Position numbers and translations under genes: made by a program. 64,000 nucleotides of DNA from Gammaproteobacteria bacterium (GTDB lineage: Bacteria > Pseudomonadota > Gammaproteobacteria > Pseudomonadales > Azotimanducaceae), in assembly GCA_005799745.1 (NCBI GenBank), contig SYFY01000187.1, positions 1-64,000 of the forward strand, read 5' to 3'. Of this stretch, positions 1 to 9,173 are shown one piece after another. Numbering within the stretch: the first letter of the stretch is position 1; every line of letters starts with the position of its first letter. Under the pieces are notes generated by a model. The model made no database searches. It was given only the letters and a program-made list of their open reading frames with translations, and was not told the origin of the DNA.

Positions 1-708
1 CGTCGACAATTCCCAGTCGAGCACCGCGACAACTCGAGGCACCGTCGGGTGGGTTAAGGAGTTTCCAGACTGGAAGTCACCATGGACGATGGACGTCGCG
101 GACTGAGCGGGGACGTTTTTTTCGAGCCACGCCAGCAGCTGATGCATCTCGTCGATACGTTCGGTTTCCGTTTCCTGATATTGGCGCCCCCACCGTGATA
201 TCTGCCGAGCGAAGTAGTTCCCTGGTTTGCCAAAGTCAGCAAGATCTACTTTGTTCGGATCTACGCCATGCAGCTTTGTCAGGGTGTCGATGTAATCGAA
301 GATCAGTGTTCGGCGATCTGCGGGCGTGAGGTCTGGCAACTTCGGATCCGCCAAGACCCGTCCGGGTACGTGGCTCATGACAAAAAACGGTGTCCCGATC
401 ACCTCAGGGTCTTCACACAATACGGCGGCCACAGGAACGGGAACACCGGTGCCTTGCAGCGCACGGATGACCCGATACTCGCGATCCACAGCATGAGCTG
501 ACGCAACCAGCTGACCCGGCGGCTTGCGCCGCAGCACATAATTCCCGGTACCTGTGCGCAGAAAATAGGTGGGATTCGATTGCCCACCCTCAAACTGCCG
601 CATGTCGAACGGCCCTTGAAAGTCCGTCATGTGGGTACTGAGGTAACGTTCGAGCCTCACGACGTCGAATCGGTGCTGAGACTTCACTTCAATCGTTTCA
701 AGACTCAC
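1..708 (-). CDS. APH/choline-kinase-fold phosphotransferase, partial (C-terminus outside the window)
   Basis: Reading the minus strand from a GTG at 708 gives an open frame that runs off the left edge. An in-frame TGA lies four codons before the GTG, and a GAGGGGG ribosome site sits just upstream. The protein resembles the phosphotransferase family related to the N-terminal part of ACAD11: N-lobe motifs FEGGQSNPTYFL and YVLRRKPPG (ATP-site lysine), then a catalytic loop IVHGDFQSGN and the metal-binding VVAVLDWELST at the window edge. Members are small-molecule kinases (aminoglycoside/choline-kinase fold) often found beside acyl-CoA dehydrogenases, where they are thought to phosphorylate hydroxyacyl-CoA substrates; that role is inferred here. 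About 236 residues are visible of a family length near 340-360. Family assignment is firm, substrate unknown. Confidence 0.85.
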   Translation of the reverse strand, partial: MSLETIEVKSQHRFDVVRLERYLSTHMTDFQGPFDMRQFEGGQSNPTYFLRTGTGNYVLRRKPPGQLVASAHAVDREYRVIRALQGTGVPVPVAAVLCEDPEVIGTPFFVMSHVPGRVLADPKLPDLTPADRRTLIFDYIDTLTKLHGVDPNKVDLADFGKPGNYFARQISRWGRQYQETETERIDEMHQLLAWLEKNVPAQSATSIVHGDFQSGNSLTHPTVPRVVAVLDWELST

Positions 709-934
709 CCGGCCCCCTCATTTTTTTGCCAAGCAACCGCGAGCCTCAAATCACTGGACGTACTGAGTTCGGGTTTACGAGACCGAGCTTGGCAAGCCCA
801 ATGGTCTTCAGCAAGCCTGAAGACATTCATAGAACTCATCGAAACGAGCGATGGAGAGTTTACAAGCCTGCGAAGGGGTGAAGTGCGTTGAGTCACGGCG
901 CACTGACGGTCAGTTCTCTACAGTGGATCACACC

Positions 935-1441
935 ATGTATTTGACTCCACAACTGCCGATACAAAGGCGCCAAACTCTGGGTTTCACTTTGGTAGAACTC
1001 CTCGTGGTTGCCGTAGTTTTGGCGATTTTCGCGGCCGTGGTGACAGCATCTATGGTGGATGCGGACAAGGAGCCAAAAATTTCCGCGGCGCACCATACAG
1101 CAAAAATGATCCAGAAGCAAATCAACCAACACCGAGACACCAAGGGTAGTTGGCCCGCCAATGTCGACTTGGCCTGGTTTCGCCACTCGCAGCCGCCGGT
1201 AAATCCCTTCGTCCCCGAACATCTAAACAACGTCCTTTCGGATGTAGATGCGGTGAACGACCCGAACAAGTGGCATCCGAGCGGTAAAACCACTCAGTCG
1301 TTTCCATTCTGGTTCAACCCCCAGAATGGCGCCTTTCGGATTCGTGTTCCTGCCCAGAGTAGTGACGCGGAAACACTCGCGCTGTACAACGCTGCCAATG
1401 GGGTGAAGCTGACAGCACTGAGCCAAGTCCGAGTCCGTTGA
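935..1441 (+). CDS. Type IV pilin-like / pseudopilin protein
   Basis: A 168-residue protein with a class III signal: a short basic leader ending in Gly, then FTLVELLVVAVVLAIFAAVV, with the Glu at position +5 after the prepilin peptidase site typical of type IV pilins and type II secretion pseudopilins. The rest is a small soluble head with no motif I recognise. I take the start as the ATG at 935, which gives a leader of about 16 residues; an in-frame upstream start at 851 would make an unusually long leader. No other pilus or secretion gene is nearby, so it is an orphan. Which filament it joins cannot be told from the window. Confidence 0.7.
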   Translation: MYLTPQLPIQRRQTLGFTLVELLVVAVVLAIFAAVVTASMVDADKEPKISAAHHTAKMIQKQINQHRDTKGSWPANVDLAWFRHSQPPVNPFVPEHLNNVLSDVDAVNDPNKWHPSGKTTQSFPFWFNPQNGAFRIRVPAQSSDAETLALYNAANGVKLTALSQVRVR

Positions 1442-1456
1442 TGGGCGATCCAGCGC

Positions 1457-1837
1457 CTACAACTCGAGTTCTCGCCGTCGTGCAGCTTCGTATTGAATGA
1501 TCAGTGCCTGATTTTGTTCGGTATCCCGAAAGCTGACCAAGCGCCCAACCGTCGGGATCGTGTGGATGTGATCGTCCACCCAGCCGCCCGAGTTGCGGAT
1601 CAGCTGAATGGATCGGTCAAGGTCGTCCACGGCAAACGAACACTCATAACCTTTGCGCCCCGCAGGCATTGGCTCCCGTCTGCTCTGCAGGGCGCCATGC
1701 ACGCCGGCGTTTTGAATCAGATAAGAGCCTGGCGGACCCCAGGGTTCGAACGTCCATCCAAATACGGTCTCATAAAACACCCGAGCGCGATCGACGTTCT
1801 CCGCCTCGATAGCAAAATGAGCGAGCTTGTTAGGCAT
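1457..1837 (-). CDS. VOC-family (glyoxalase/bleomycin-resistance fold) protein
   Basis: A 126-residue single-domain VOC protein. It opens with NKLAHFAIEAENVDRARVFY and has the internal VFGWTFEPWGPPGSYLI segment common in the glyoxalase-like subgroup, followed by a second beta-alpha-beta half ending in the short RRRELEL tail. I chose the ATG at 1837 because a GGAGA ribosome site lies about 8 bases upstream; longer in-frame starts reach 1936 but lack one. It is divergent from the AraC-type regulator gene starting at 1917, with an 80-bp gap that probably holds both promoters. Members bind a metal and act as isomerases, lyases or dioxygenases; the reaction here is unknown. Confidence 0.8.
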   Translation of the reverse strand: MPNKLAHFAIEAENVDRARVFYETVFGWTFEPWGPPGSYLIQNAGVHGALQSRREPMPAGRKGYECSFAVDDLDRSIQLIRNSGGWVDDHIHTIPTVGRLVSFRDTEQNQALIIQYEAARRRELEL

Positions 1838-1916
1838 GCAGTTTCTCCGGTTCGAAGCCATCGTAGTCGACATGAGATTGTTGCCGCTGCCGGCGCTGCG
1901 GCAAACTGAACCGTAA

Positions 1917-2718
1917 ATGCGACACGCTGTTATCAAACCTCGAGCAACCGTAGCGGACGAAGGCTTTATGTCGGTCCGATCACTCTGTGTCGATTATCCA
2001 CGTGGCAGCCACGTTCCGAGCCACGCCCATTCCTGGCCGCAATTGCTGTATGCAGGGCAGGGCACGCTACGAGCTCAGAGTGGCCAGAACCTCTGGGTGG
2101 TGCCCCCACGTCGAGCTTTGTGGATACGTGCGCTCGCACGTCACGAGCTGACCATGCTGAGTCAGGTAAATCTCCGTACGCTCTACTTTCGGAAAAACCC
2201 ATGGGGGAATCATTCCGACGATCCTCGAGTACTCGATGTGGGTGGTCTGCTGAACGAGATGATTCTGCGGACCTGCGATCTCGGTTGGCTGGATGAATGC
2301 GTTCACTTTGAATACTCGCTTGCGGAGCTGTTGGTCGGAGAATTGACCCTCGCTGGTTCCCAGGCGCTGTATTTGACGCTGCCTGAAGACCCTCGTGCGT
2401 TACGGCTCGCAACTAGCTAGCTCGAGGCAGAGGGGGGTCGACGACGACTGCCGTGATGAGTTTGCAGCCCATGGCATGAGCCGCCGCACGGCAGAGCAGA
2501 TATTTGTTCGCGAAACTGGTCTCGCCCCAGCGCGTTGGCGGCGCCTGGCGCAGCTCAGTCGAGGTTTAGCCAGTCTCGCGGAAGGTAAAGATATCGACGC
2601 TGCCGCAGAGCTCTCCGGCTACCGCAGCCGGTCCGGTTTTTTCGAAGCTATCAGCCAGACCTTTGGCATGGCCCCGTCTGAAGCCAGACCCAAGGCGGGA
2701 GAGACAGAGTCCTGGTGA
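1917..2718 (+). pseudogene. AraC-family transcriptional regulator, frameshifted by a 4-bp tandem duplication
   Basis: The first frame (1917-2420) encodes the cupin-like sensing domain of an AraC regulator: SHVPSHAHSWPQLLYAGQGT, then VVPPRRALWI. It stops at TAG 2418-2420. The second frame continues with the C-terminal AraC helix-turn-helix (HGMSRRTAEQIFVRETGL, then ELSGYRSRSGFFEAI) and ends at 2718. At the junction the sequence CTAG is tandemly doubled (2413-2420). Removing one copy restores one frame and a linker of about 21 residues between the domains, a normal spacing for this family. The intact protein would be about 265 residues. It faces the VOC gene and may have regulated it. Either a genuine pseudogene or an assembly error. 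Confidence 0.8.
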
Positions 2719-3075
2719 CGTCCATTCAGCGCTTCGTACACCCTCATTCAATCATGGAAGTCGTGCCTCCCCATCAGTGTCTCACGGCATCCTGGCCAGC
2801 TATGTCGCGAAGCGCAGATGTTGAGCTGGATACTCGAGCGCATTCATGCGTATCGTGGTGGTACTTCAGTTGAAGCACTCGCAGCAGAAGTCGGCTAGAG
2901 CCCTCGATGCTTGCGGATTCGATTCGCTCGATGGCTGGCTGATCCGATTTCAAACTGACGTTTTTTTCCGAGACAACTCGTCGCCAAGATGGTTTGGTGA
3001 TGGGATGGTGATGGGATGGTGATGGGATGGTGATGGGACTGTGAACGCCTGTCACTGAAGAACCACTGGAGTCTG
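2719..3075. other. Intergenic stretch without a convincing gene
   Basis: About 357 bases between the AraC remnant and the cupin gene. The only short open frames overlap a tandem repeat and show no recognisable domain or ribosome site. The right end contains the 11-bp repeat described separately and probably the promoter of the cupin gene. Confidence 0.6.
2996..3038. repeat. 11-bp tandem repeat, about four copies
   Basis: The unit GGTGATGGGAT occurs three times in full (2996-3006, 3007-3017, 3018-3028), followed by a ten-base fourth copy (3029-3038). It lies about 40 bases upstream of the cupin-protein start. Perfect copies suggest a slippage-prone minisatellite; a role in expression of the downstream gene is possible but not shown. 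Confidence 0.95.
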
Positions 3076-3462
3076 ATGATGAGTTCCCGCGAAACCGGTC
3101 TATTTGATCTCAGCCGCTCGCCCATTCACATATCAACGCCAGCCGCTGGCCAATCGTCGTCCTTCCCCATCAACAACTTCGGCTTCAACGGCCCGGCGTT
3201 CGAAACCTACATGGCGACGCATTGCACTGATGTGGACCCAGGCCGTCTGATCATGATCGAGTCCTCGCCCGTCGATTGGGGTGCTTGGGAGTGTCATCAG
3301 CTCGGCGATGAAATCGTGGTGATACTCGAAGGCGAAGCGGAATTCATCCAGCAGATCGATGGCGAAGAACGGCGATTTACCGTTCGACCTGGGGATACTG
3401 TCATCAATCCCGCAGGGGTTTGGCATACCGCCAACGTCACTAAACCCCTGCGAGCCATCTAA
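3076..3462 (+). CDS. Small cupin-domain protein, probably cut short by an in-frame TAA
   Basis: A 128-residue single-cupin protein with a conserved beta-barrel: QLGDEIVVILEGEAEF and the second motif VRPGDTVINPAGVWHTANV, whose His is a usual metal ligand. A GGAG ribosome site sits 6 bases before the ATG. The frame stops at TAA 3460-3462, right after TKPLRAI, but stays open for 12 more codons (ITPWPGTEHRER) to TAG 3499-3501. The conserved look of that tail (ITPxPGTEHR) suggests the stop replaced a codon such as tyrosine (TAT/TAC to TAA). The barrel is complete without the tail, so function may survive. Metal and substrate unknown. Confidence 0.8.
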   Translation: MMSSRETGLFDLSRSPIHISTPAAGQSSSFPINNFGFNGPAFETYMATHCTDVDPGRLIMIESSPVDWGAWECHQLGDEIVVILEGEAEFIQQIDGEERRFTVRPGDTVINPAGVWHTANVTKPLRAI

Positions 3463-3533
3463 ATCACGCCATGGCCGGGAACGGAACACCGCGAACGGTA
3501 GGGACGGTAAAAGGCACCGGCGCTGTCGGACTA

Positions 3534-5188
3534 TCAACCCGACGTGCCCTCGACGAAGCCTACAGGGCACTCGGCGGCACCGTTCGAATACGAGCGACTC
3601 ACATCAAAGCCGAGATCCCGAGCCGTTTCCACCATCGACAGGAACTGTCGCCGATAGCCGCCTTCATCCTTGCCGAGGGATTCCTTTGCCAGTTGGTGGA
3701 CGTCGGCGTAGCCGAAGTCTCCAAGTCTTGGGTTGTCCCGCAACAACTGCCCAAATGCAGCGACCGCAGCGGCGAACCGTAAATCCGCAGGCGCGCGCTC
3801 AAACTTGGCGAAGAACATTTCACGTGTGACGGCTCGTTCGAGTAACACGCTCTCCTGCTCGCCGACGGGTTTGTAGCGGATCCGAACGAAGGCGAGTTCG
3901 TGATTGTGGCTCACGGGTTTCGTCGCCTCGGTGGCTGTGTTGGATTCGTACCTGCGCGGACTGATGGTTGGAGCCGCGCCCACGGGTGTGATCTCGTAGA
4001 GTGCGGTCACCGTTTTGCCGGCGCCCACTTCACCCGCATCAACCTTGTCGTTGTTGAAGTCCTCCTCCTGCAGCACACGGTTTTCGTAACCGATCAATCG
4101 GTACTCTTGAATCAATGCAGGGTTGAACTCCACCTGGATCTTCACGTCAGACGCGACGGTGTTGAGGGTCGACTGCATTTCTGTCACGAGTACTTTGCGC
4201 GCTTCATCCACTGAATCGATGTAGGCGAAGTTGCCGTTACCCACATCCGCAATCTGCTCCATGAGGTGGTCGTTGAAATTACCGGTGCCAAAGCCGAGCG
4301 TGGTGAGGCTGATGCCGGTTTCCCGCAGTCGCGCCACCATATCCTCAAGGGTTGCGGTATCCGAAACGCCGACATTGAAGTCACCGTCTGTGGCCAGGAG
4401 AACCCGGTTAATGCCGCCTTTGATAAAGCCGGTCTGGGCTTCGTCGTACGCGAGTTTGATGGCAGCTTCTCCCGCGGTGGCTCCACCCGCATCCAGACGA
4501 TCAATGGCGCGAAGAATGGTTTGTTTCTCCGAGCCCGGAGTGGAAGGCAGTTCTACACAGGTTCGACCCGCATAGACCACAAGCGCTACACGATCTTGTG
4601 GCCGGAGCTGATTTACTAACATGCGTAGCGATGATTTTACGAGAGGCAGTTTGTCCGGTGTGGCCATCGAGCCTGAGACATCGACGAGAAAGACGAGGTT
4701 GGCCGGTGGAAACGGTGCGGCACCGGGTTCAATGGCATCAATTTTTACGCGCAAGAGTTGTCTGTCCTTTGACCAGGGTGAGGGCGCGACGTCGGTGGTG
4801 ACACCAAAGGGGTGACCAGCAATGGGCGGCGCTGGGGCCCACGTAAACCAATTGATCAGCTCTTCAACTCGTACAGCGTCGAGCGGTGGTCGTTGCCCTA
4901 GCCTCAAGAATCGTCGCACGTTGCTGAAAGCGGCGGTGTCGACGTCGATGCTGAAGGTAGAAACCGGGTCGCGACGGACAACCTGTGTGGGGTTGTCTTG
5001 GATGGGCGCGTATTTTTCGGCCAGGGTTGGGGCAGCATGGCTGCGGCTGCAACGGTTGCGGCAGGGTGATGTCTCCCATAAACCGCTTCATCCGTTGCCG
5101 GTGGGGGCACCTTTTTCCCTGCACAGCCCGTGAGCACCCCCGCGAGCGAACAAAAAAAGAGTGACGCAAAGACAATGATTCGACGCAT
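3534..5188 (-). pseudogene. vWA-domain lipoprotein (YfbK-like), frameshifted near its N-terminus
   Basis: From the ATG at 5188 the minus strand encodes a lipoprotein signal (SLAGVLTGC lipobox) and continues in one frame to about 5036. The next frame carries the conserved family segment DPVSTFSIDVDTAAFSNVRRF, the region before the vWA domain, the MIDAS motif DVSGSMATPDKL, and a C-terminal DUF3520-type region ending at 3534. The two frames are offset by one base at a C4 run (coding strand, about 5029-5032); one extra C would give continuous MLPPTLAEKYAPIQDNP. The restored protein would be about 550 residues, normal for this family of surface vWA lipoproteins. Unrepaired, the vWA part could only start internally and would lack the export signal. 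Single-base deletion or sequencing error. Confidence 0.82.
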
Positions 5189-5345
5189 AAGTATCAATAC
5201 ATGACGATTGACTGGGTGCGGGACATTAGTGCTCAAGCACAATGAATCCACTCTGAATGTCCGGCACCTTCAAAACGCCTTCAGCCAGCAGGTCTTGGCC
5301 GATGGCCGTGTCCGCCGCACAATGACTACGGGATCTGGGGAACAA

Positions 5346-5385
5346 AGGACTTAAGGAACACAGGACTTAAGGAACACAGGACTTA
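5346..5385. repeat. 16-bp tandem repeat upstream of the acylase gene
   Basis: The unit AGGACTTAAGGAACAC is present twice (5346-5361, 5362-5377) followed by a half copy (5378-5385). It ends about 20 bases before the start codon, so it lies in the 5' untranslated or promoter region. Each unit includes the palindrome CTTAAG. It may be a slippage product or a tandem operator; nothing else supports either. Confidence 0.9.
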
Positions 5386-5404
5386 TAGAAAACAGGGGGG
5401 AGAT

Positions 5405-7597
5405 ATGCGCGGAGTTTCGGCTGCGTGCTTCATGTTCATAATTTTGTTGGTCATCCTGGCTGGTTGCACCGCCGTGGATAAACCGGTGGTGATTCCGGCG
5501 GCCTTACCGGGTTCAGGCGCTGATGCCGGCAAGATCGTTATCTATCGCGATACCTGGGGTGTACCGCATATCTACGCACCGACGGTTGAAGATGGGCTCT
5601 TCGCGCAGGGGTATGCGCAAGCGCAAGACCGTCCTGAACAGCTTCTGATGAATTTCAAAATGGCCATAGGTGAATACACCGAGGTTGTTGGCGCAGCCGG
5701 TGAACAAGTGAGCCTTCTGGCACTTATGTTTGATCACTACGGTGTTGCGCAGCGCGCGTTTCAAAACGCGAGTCCCGAAACGAAGGCGCGGGTGACCGCC
5801 TTTGTAGATGGCATCAACGCGTGGTTCGCTGAGCATCCGGAGGACGTCCCCAAGTGGTGGCGACACGAGCGGGTGCAGCCGGCCATGGCGGATGCGTTCG
5901 GCCGCATGTTTTTGAACAACTGGTCCGTCGATGAAGCCATCGGTGATCTGGTGCGCGCGGGAATCAAACCCGGTTTCAACGAGTCCATTCGCGGTTCCAA
6001 CCAGTTTGCAGTAGCACCTTCACGATCGGAGAGTGGTCACGCCATGCTGCTGATCGATCCTCATCTGCAGTGGTTCGGCCCATCGCGTTTTTGGGAAATA
6101 CGCATTCATGCCGGCGAGTTGCAAGGCAGTGGTGTGGGTCTCGCGGGCTCGCCTTACATCGGACTAGGCCACAACCAGAACATCGCCTGGGCCATGACCA
6201 CAGGAGGTCCCGACACCGCCGATGTTTTCGCACTGACCCTGAACGAAAATGGCACACACTACCGCTATGACGGTGCGTGGAAGGCGCTCAAAAGCCACGA
6301 TGTGCAGTTCCGTTATCCTGATGGTTCAACAAAGCAGCGCACGTTACGGTTCTCTCATCATGGTCCACTGATTGCGCGTGAAGACGACAAGGCCTGGGCC
6401 GCGAAAATTCCCTACGATGAAAGCGCGGATCGTAATGCCGCCTGGATGAAGCTGAACTTCTCGAAGAACTATCTCGGCGCTAAAGATGCGGCGGCGACCC
6501 TGGCCATGTTTCCGCAAAACATGATGGTCGCGGACACGAGCGGGAACATCTTCTATCAACGAGTGGGTCGAGTTCCGAAACGCAATCCTGCCTACGATTG
6601 GTCGAGACCGGTCCCCGGCGATACGTCTGCATCCGAATGGCAGGGGTTGCACGGTGCGGATGAACAGCTGCAAGTGCTCAATCCGGAATCGGGATACATG
6701 CAGAACTGTAACATCCCACCTGAAGGCATGATTCGTGGTGGGTCCCTCGACCCCAAGGACTATTTGCCTGAACTCTGGGGCAGCCTGCATTACGGACCAC
6801 GCCATGGTTGGACCAATCAACGGGGTGCCAGAGCCCTTGAGCTGCTGGGATCGGACGAATCGATTTCGGTTGATGAAATGCTCGCCATCGCCAATGACAT
6901 CAAGCCCTATGGTACGGACCGTTGGCTTGCGGCCCTCGCGCAATCGGTAGGCAATGATCCAACTGCCATACCGGTAATCGCCTGGGACGGCCAGCTGCAC
7001 AAAGACTCCGTTCCGGCGCTGCGGTACGCCTACTGGCGCATGGCCCTTGATGCTACTGAAGATGCGACTGAAGATGCCGCTGAACCGGGCAAGGCACTCA
7101 AAGCAGCCATCGATGATCACTATGCCATGGTTGAAAACCGGGCACCGAAGGCGCTTGCACTGAGTGATGCAGACAAGGCGTTGATCCGCTTGTCATGGTC
7201 CACAGCGATGGCGAACCTGAAGAACGATCTCGGGACTATCGATGCGCCTTGGGGCCGAGTTTATCGCGTCGGTCGCGATGACAAATCCTGGCCCGTGGAA
7301 GGTGGCGGGGGTGATGTGGTCGGCCTGACGACGCTGCGATCCATGGGTTATCTACCACCCAATGACAAGGGTGAACGTTGGGGCCATCAGGGGCAGACGG
7401 CCACACAAGTGGTGGTGATGTCAAGACCCATCAAGAGTTACCTGTATCTGCCCGTCGGGCAGAGTGACCGTAAGTCATCACCTCACTACAACGATCAGGC
7501 TGCAACGGTCTTTTCGGAGCGGCGCCTGAAACCCTCGTGGTGGTTACCTGAAGACCTGCAGCATCACATCGAATCACGTACGGAACTCAGCCGCTGA
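5405..7597 (+). CDS. Penicillin-acylase family amidohydrolase, predicted lipoprotein
   Basis: A 730-residue Ntn-hydrolase precursor. It has a lipoprotein-type signal (FIILLVILAGC), then the family N-terminus IYRDTWGVPHIYAPT with the AQAQDRPEQL motif. The autocatalytic site is GSNQFAV; Ser198 would become the N-terminal nucleophile of the beta chain after self-cleavage. Later conserved blocks are DPHLQWFGPSRFWEIRIH and WAMTTGGPDTADV. Family members hydrolyse amides such as beta-lactams, acyl-homoserine lactones or lipopeptides in the periplasm; the substrate here is unknown. A strong purine-rich site precedes the ATG. A short in-frame repeat (DATE DATE DAAE, about 7049-7084) lies in a variable loop. 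The GMC gene follows after one base, so they are cotranscribed. Confidence 0.88.
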   Translation: MRGVSAACFMFIILLVILAGCTAVDKPVVIPAALPGSGADAGKIVIYRDTWGVPHIYAPTVEDGLFAQGYAQAQDRPEQLLMNFKMAIGEYTEVVGAAGEQVSLLALMFDHYGVAQRAFQNASPETKARVTAFVDGINAWFAEHPEDVPKWWRHERVQPAMADAFGRMFLNNWSVDEAIGDLVRAGIKPGFNESIRGSNQFAVAPSRSESGHAMLLIDPHLQWFGPSRFWEIRIHAGELQGSGVGLAGSPYIGLGHNQNIAWAMTTGGPDTADVFALTLNENGTHYRYDGAWKALKSHDVQFRYPDGSTKQRTLRFSHHGPLIAREDDKAWAAKIPYDESADRNAAWMKLNFSKNYLGAKDAAATLAMFPQNMMVADTSGNIFYQRVGRVPKRNPAYDWSRPVPGDTSASEWQGLHGADEQLQVLNPESGYMQNCNIPPEGMIRGGSLDPKDYLPELWGSLHYGPRHGWTNQRGARALELLGSDESISVDEMLAIANDIKPYGTDRWLAALAQSVGNDPTAIPVIAWDGQLHKDSVPALRYAYWRMALDATEDATEDAAEPGKALKAAIDDHYAMVENRAPKALALSDADKALIRLSWSTAMANLKNDLGTIDAPWGRVYRVGRDDKSWPVEGGGGDVVGLTTLRSMGYLPPNDKGERWGHQGQTATQVVVMSRPIKSYLYLPVGQSDRKSSPHYNDQAATVFSERRLKPSWWLPEDLQHHIESRTELSR

Positions 7598-7598
7598 G

Positions 7599-9152
7599 AT
7601 GAATCCGGACTATGCAATCGTCGGAGCAGGATCCGCGGGTGCTACGCTCGCGGCATGGTTGTCTGAACGAGGCGCTTCTGTGGTGCTGCTCGAGTCCGGA
7701 CCCGACTATCGCAGTGCCGACGCGCCCGCGGATATGCGTTCACCCAATCCGGCCAACATCATCGTGGCGCCGGAGTATGGTCAGTTCCGTTATGACGACC
7801 TCATGGCGCGCCGCACGAAGGCGCAGAAACCCCGTGTGTATTGGCGCGGGCGAGGTGTGGATGGCAGTTCGGCCATCAATGGCCAGATTGCCATCCGCGC
7901 GATGGTGGAAGATCTCGAATCCTGGGTGGAAGACGGCGCCACAGGTTGGGACTTTGTTTCGGTATTGCCGTACTTCAATCGTCTGAAAACGGACCTTCGA
8001 TTCGCTGACAAACCGTATCACGGCCACAATGGACCCATTCCGGTTTATCGCGCGCCAGTTACGCTGTGGGGGCCAGTGGATCAAGCCCTCGGTGAGGCGT
8101 CATTGTCCGCAGGGTTGCCGTGGGCGGAAGACCACAACGCGCCACACGCGCTCGGCGTATCGCCTTACGCCATCAACAGCCGCGACAGCGTTCGTGTGAG
8201 TACGAACGATGGCTACCTCGGGCCCGCTCGGGGTAGGAACAACCTGCAGATCGTTGGCAACGCGCTGGTGGACCGGGTGTTGTTTGAAGGCGCTCGCGCC
8301 GTAGGGGTTCGTTACCTTCGTGGGGATGACGTTCATGAGCTGCATGCGGGCACCGTAATTCTCTCGGCGGGTGCGGTGCATTCTCCTGCGATCCTCATGC
8401 GTTCCGGCATAGGGCTTGCAAAAGATCTTCATTCACTCGGCATTCCGGTACGTGCGGACTTACCTGTAGGACAGAGCTTTCAGGATCACCCCGGTGCTTC
8501 GTTTGTGGTCTTGTTAAAGGAAGAATTCGCACCATCCCCTGGTTTTCGCCACACCAACTGCTGTGTGCGCTGCAGCTCCGGACTTGCTGGCGCCGGTGCG
8601 GGCGACATGATGTTCGTTGCAATGAATCGTCTGGGTGACAGCATCGGTCGCCATGTGGCTGGGGGTGCTCCGGTGTTTGGGCTCATCACGGTTTGGGTGA
8701 ATCAGTGTGTCTCCCGAGGCGAGCTGACGCTGCAATCCGTTGATCCAAGGGTCGATCCATTCATCGAAGAGAACATGCTGGCTGACCCAAGTGATCAGCT
8801 GCGTCTTCGGGATGGTATCCATCGGGTGCGTGAGATGTTCGCGACCCAGGCGTTTACTTGCATCGGCAACGTGCGACCGGGTGGCGCGGATTGGTCGGCA
8901 CTCAACACTGATGCGGCCGCCGACCGATGGGCTCTGGAGAACGTTGGGGACACGCAACACGGTACCAGTTCCTGTCGTATGGGCCATCCCGATGCAGAAA
9001 CCACGGTGGTTGATCCTGAGTGTCGTGTGCTCGGTTTTGAATCGCTGTATGTGATCGACGCGTCGATCATGCCTTCGGTAATCCGCGCCAATACCCATCT
9101 GACCACCGTTATGATCGCCGAGTGCATGGCGGATCAGTTGTTACCGTCGTGA
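7599..9152 (+). CDS. GMC-family FAD-dependent oxidoreductase (choline-dehydrogenase-like)
   Basis: A 517-residue GMC oxidoreductase. The N-terminus has the FAD-binding AIVGAGSAGATLAAWLSERG and an acidic ESGPDY end; the second GMC signature is WRGRGVDGSSAINGQI. Near the C-terminus are the active-site region QHGTSSCRMG with its conserved His and the closing SVIRANTHLTTVMIAE block with the second catalytic Asn/His position. It has no signal peptide, so it should be cytoplasmic. These enzymes oxidise alcohols to aldehydes or ketones. The start lies one base after the acylase stop, which implies a shared transcript and perhaps sequential action: amide hydrolysis outside, alcohol oxidation inside. 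That link is inference. Confidence 0.88.
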   Translation: MNPDYAIVGAGSAGATLAAWLSERGASVVLLESGPDYRSADAPADMRSPNPANIIVAPEYGQFRYDDLMARRTKAQKPRVYWRGRGVDGSSAINGQIAIRAMVEDLESWVEDGATGWDFVSVLPYFNRLKTDLRFADKPYHGHNGPIPVYRAPVTLWGPVDQALGEASLSAGLPWAEDHNAPHALGVSPYAINSRDSVRVSTNDGYLGPARGRNNLQIVGNALVDRVLFEGARAVGVRYLRGDDVHELHAGTVILSAGAVHSPAILMRSGIGLAKDLHSLGIPVRADLPVGQSFQDHPGASFVVLLKEEFAPSPGFRHTNCCVRCSSGLAGAGAGDMMFVAMNRLGDSIGRHVAGGAPVFGLITVWVNQCVSRGELTLQSVDPRVDPFIEENMLADPSDQLRLRDGIHRVREMFATQAFTCIGNVRPGGADWSALNTDAAADRWALENVGDTQHGTSSCRMGHPDAETTVVDPECRVLGFESLYVIDASIMPSVIRANTHLTTVMIAECMADQLLPS

Positions 9153-9173
9153 AGAGGGCAGTGAGACACACCA

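Noticed and set aside
2996..3038. CRISPR-like repeat
   Set aside because: The 11-bp units are directly adjacent without spacers and no cas gene is present, so it is a simple tandem repeat.
6344..7120. Minus-strand open frame (258 codons) inside the acylase
   Set aside because: Antisense shadow; no recognisable domain and no start signal.
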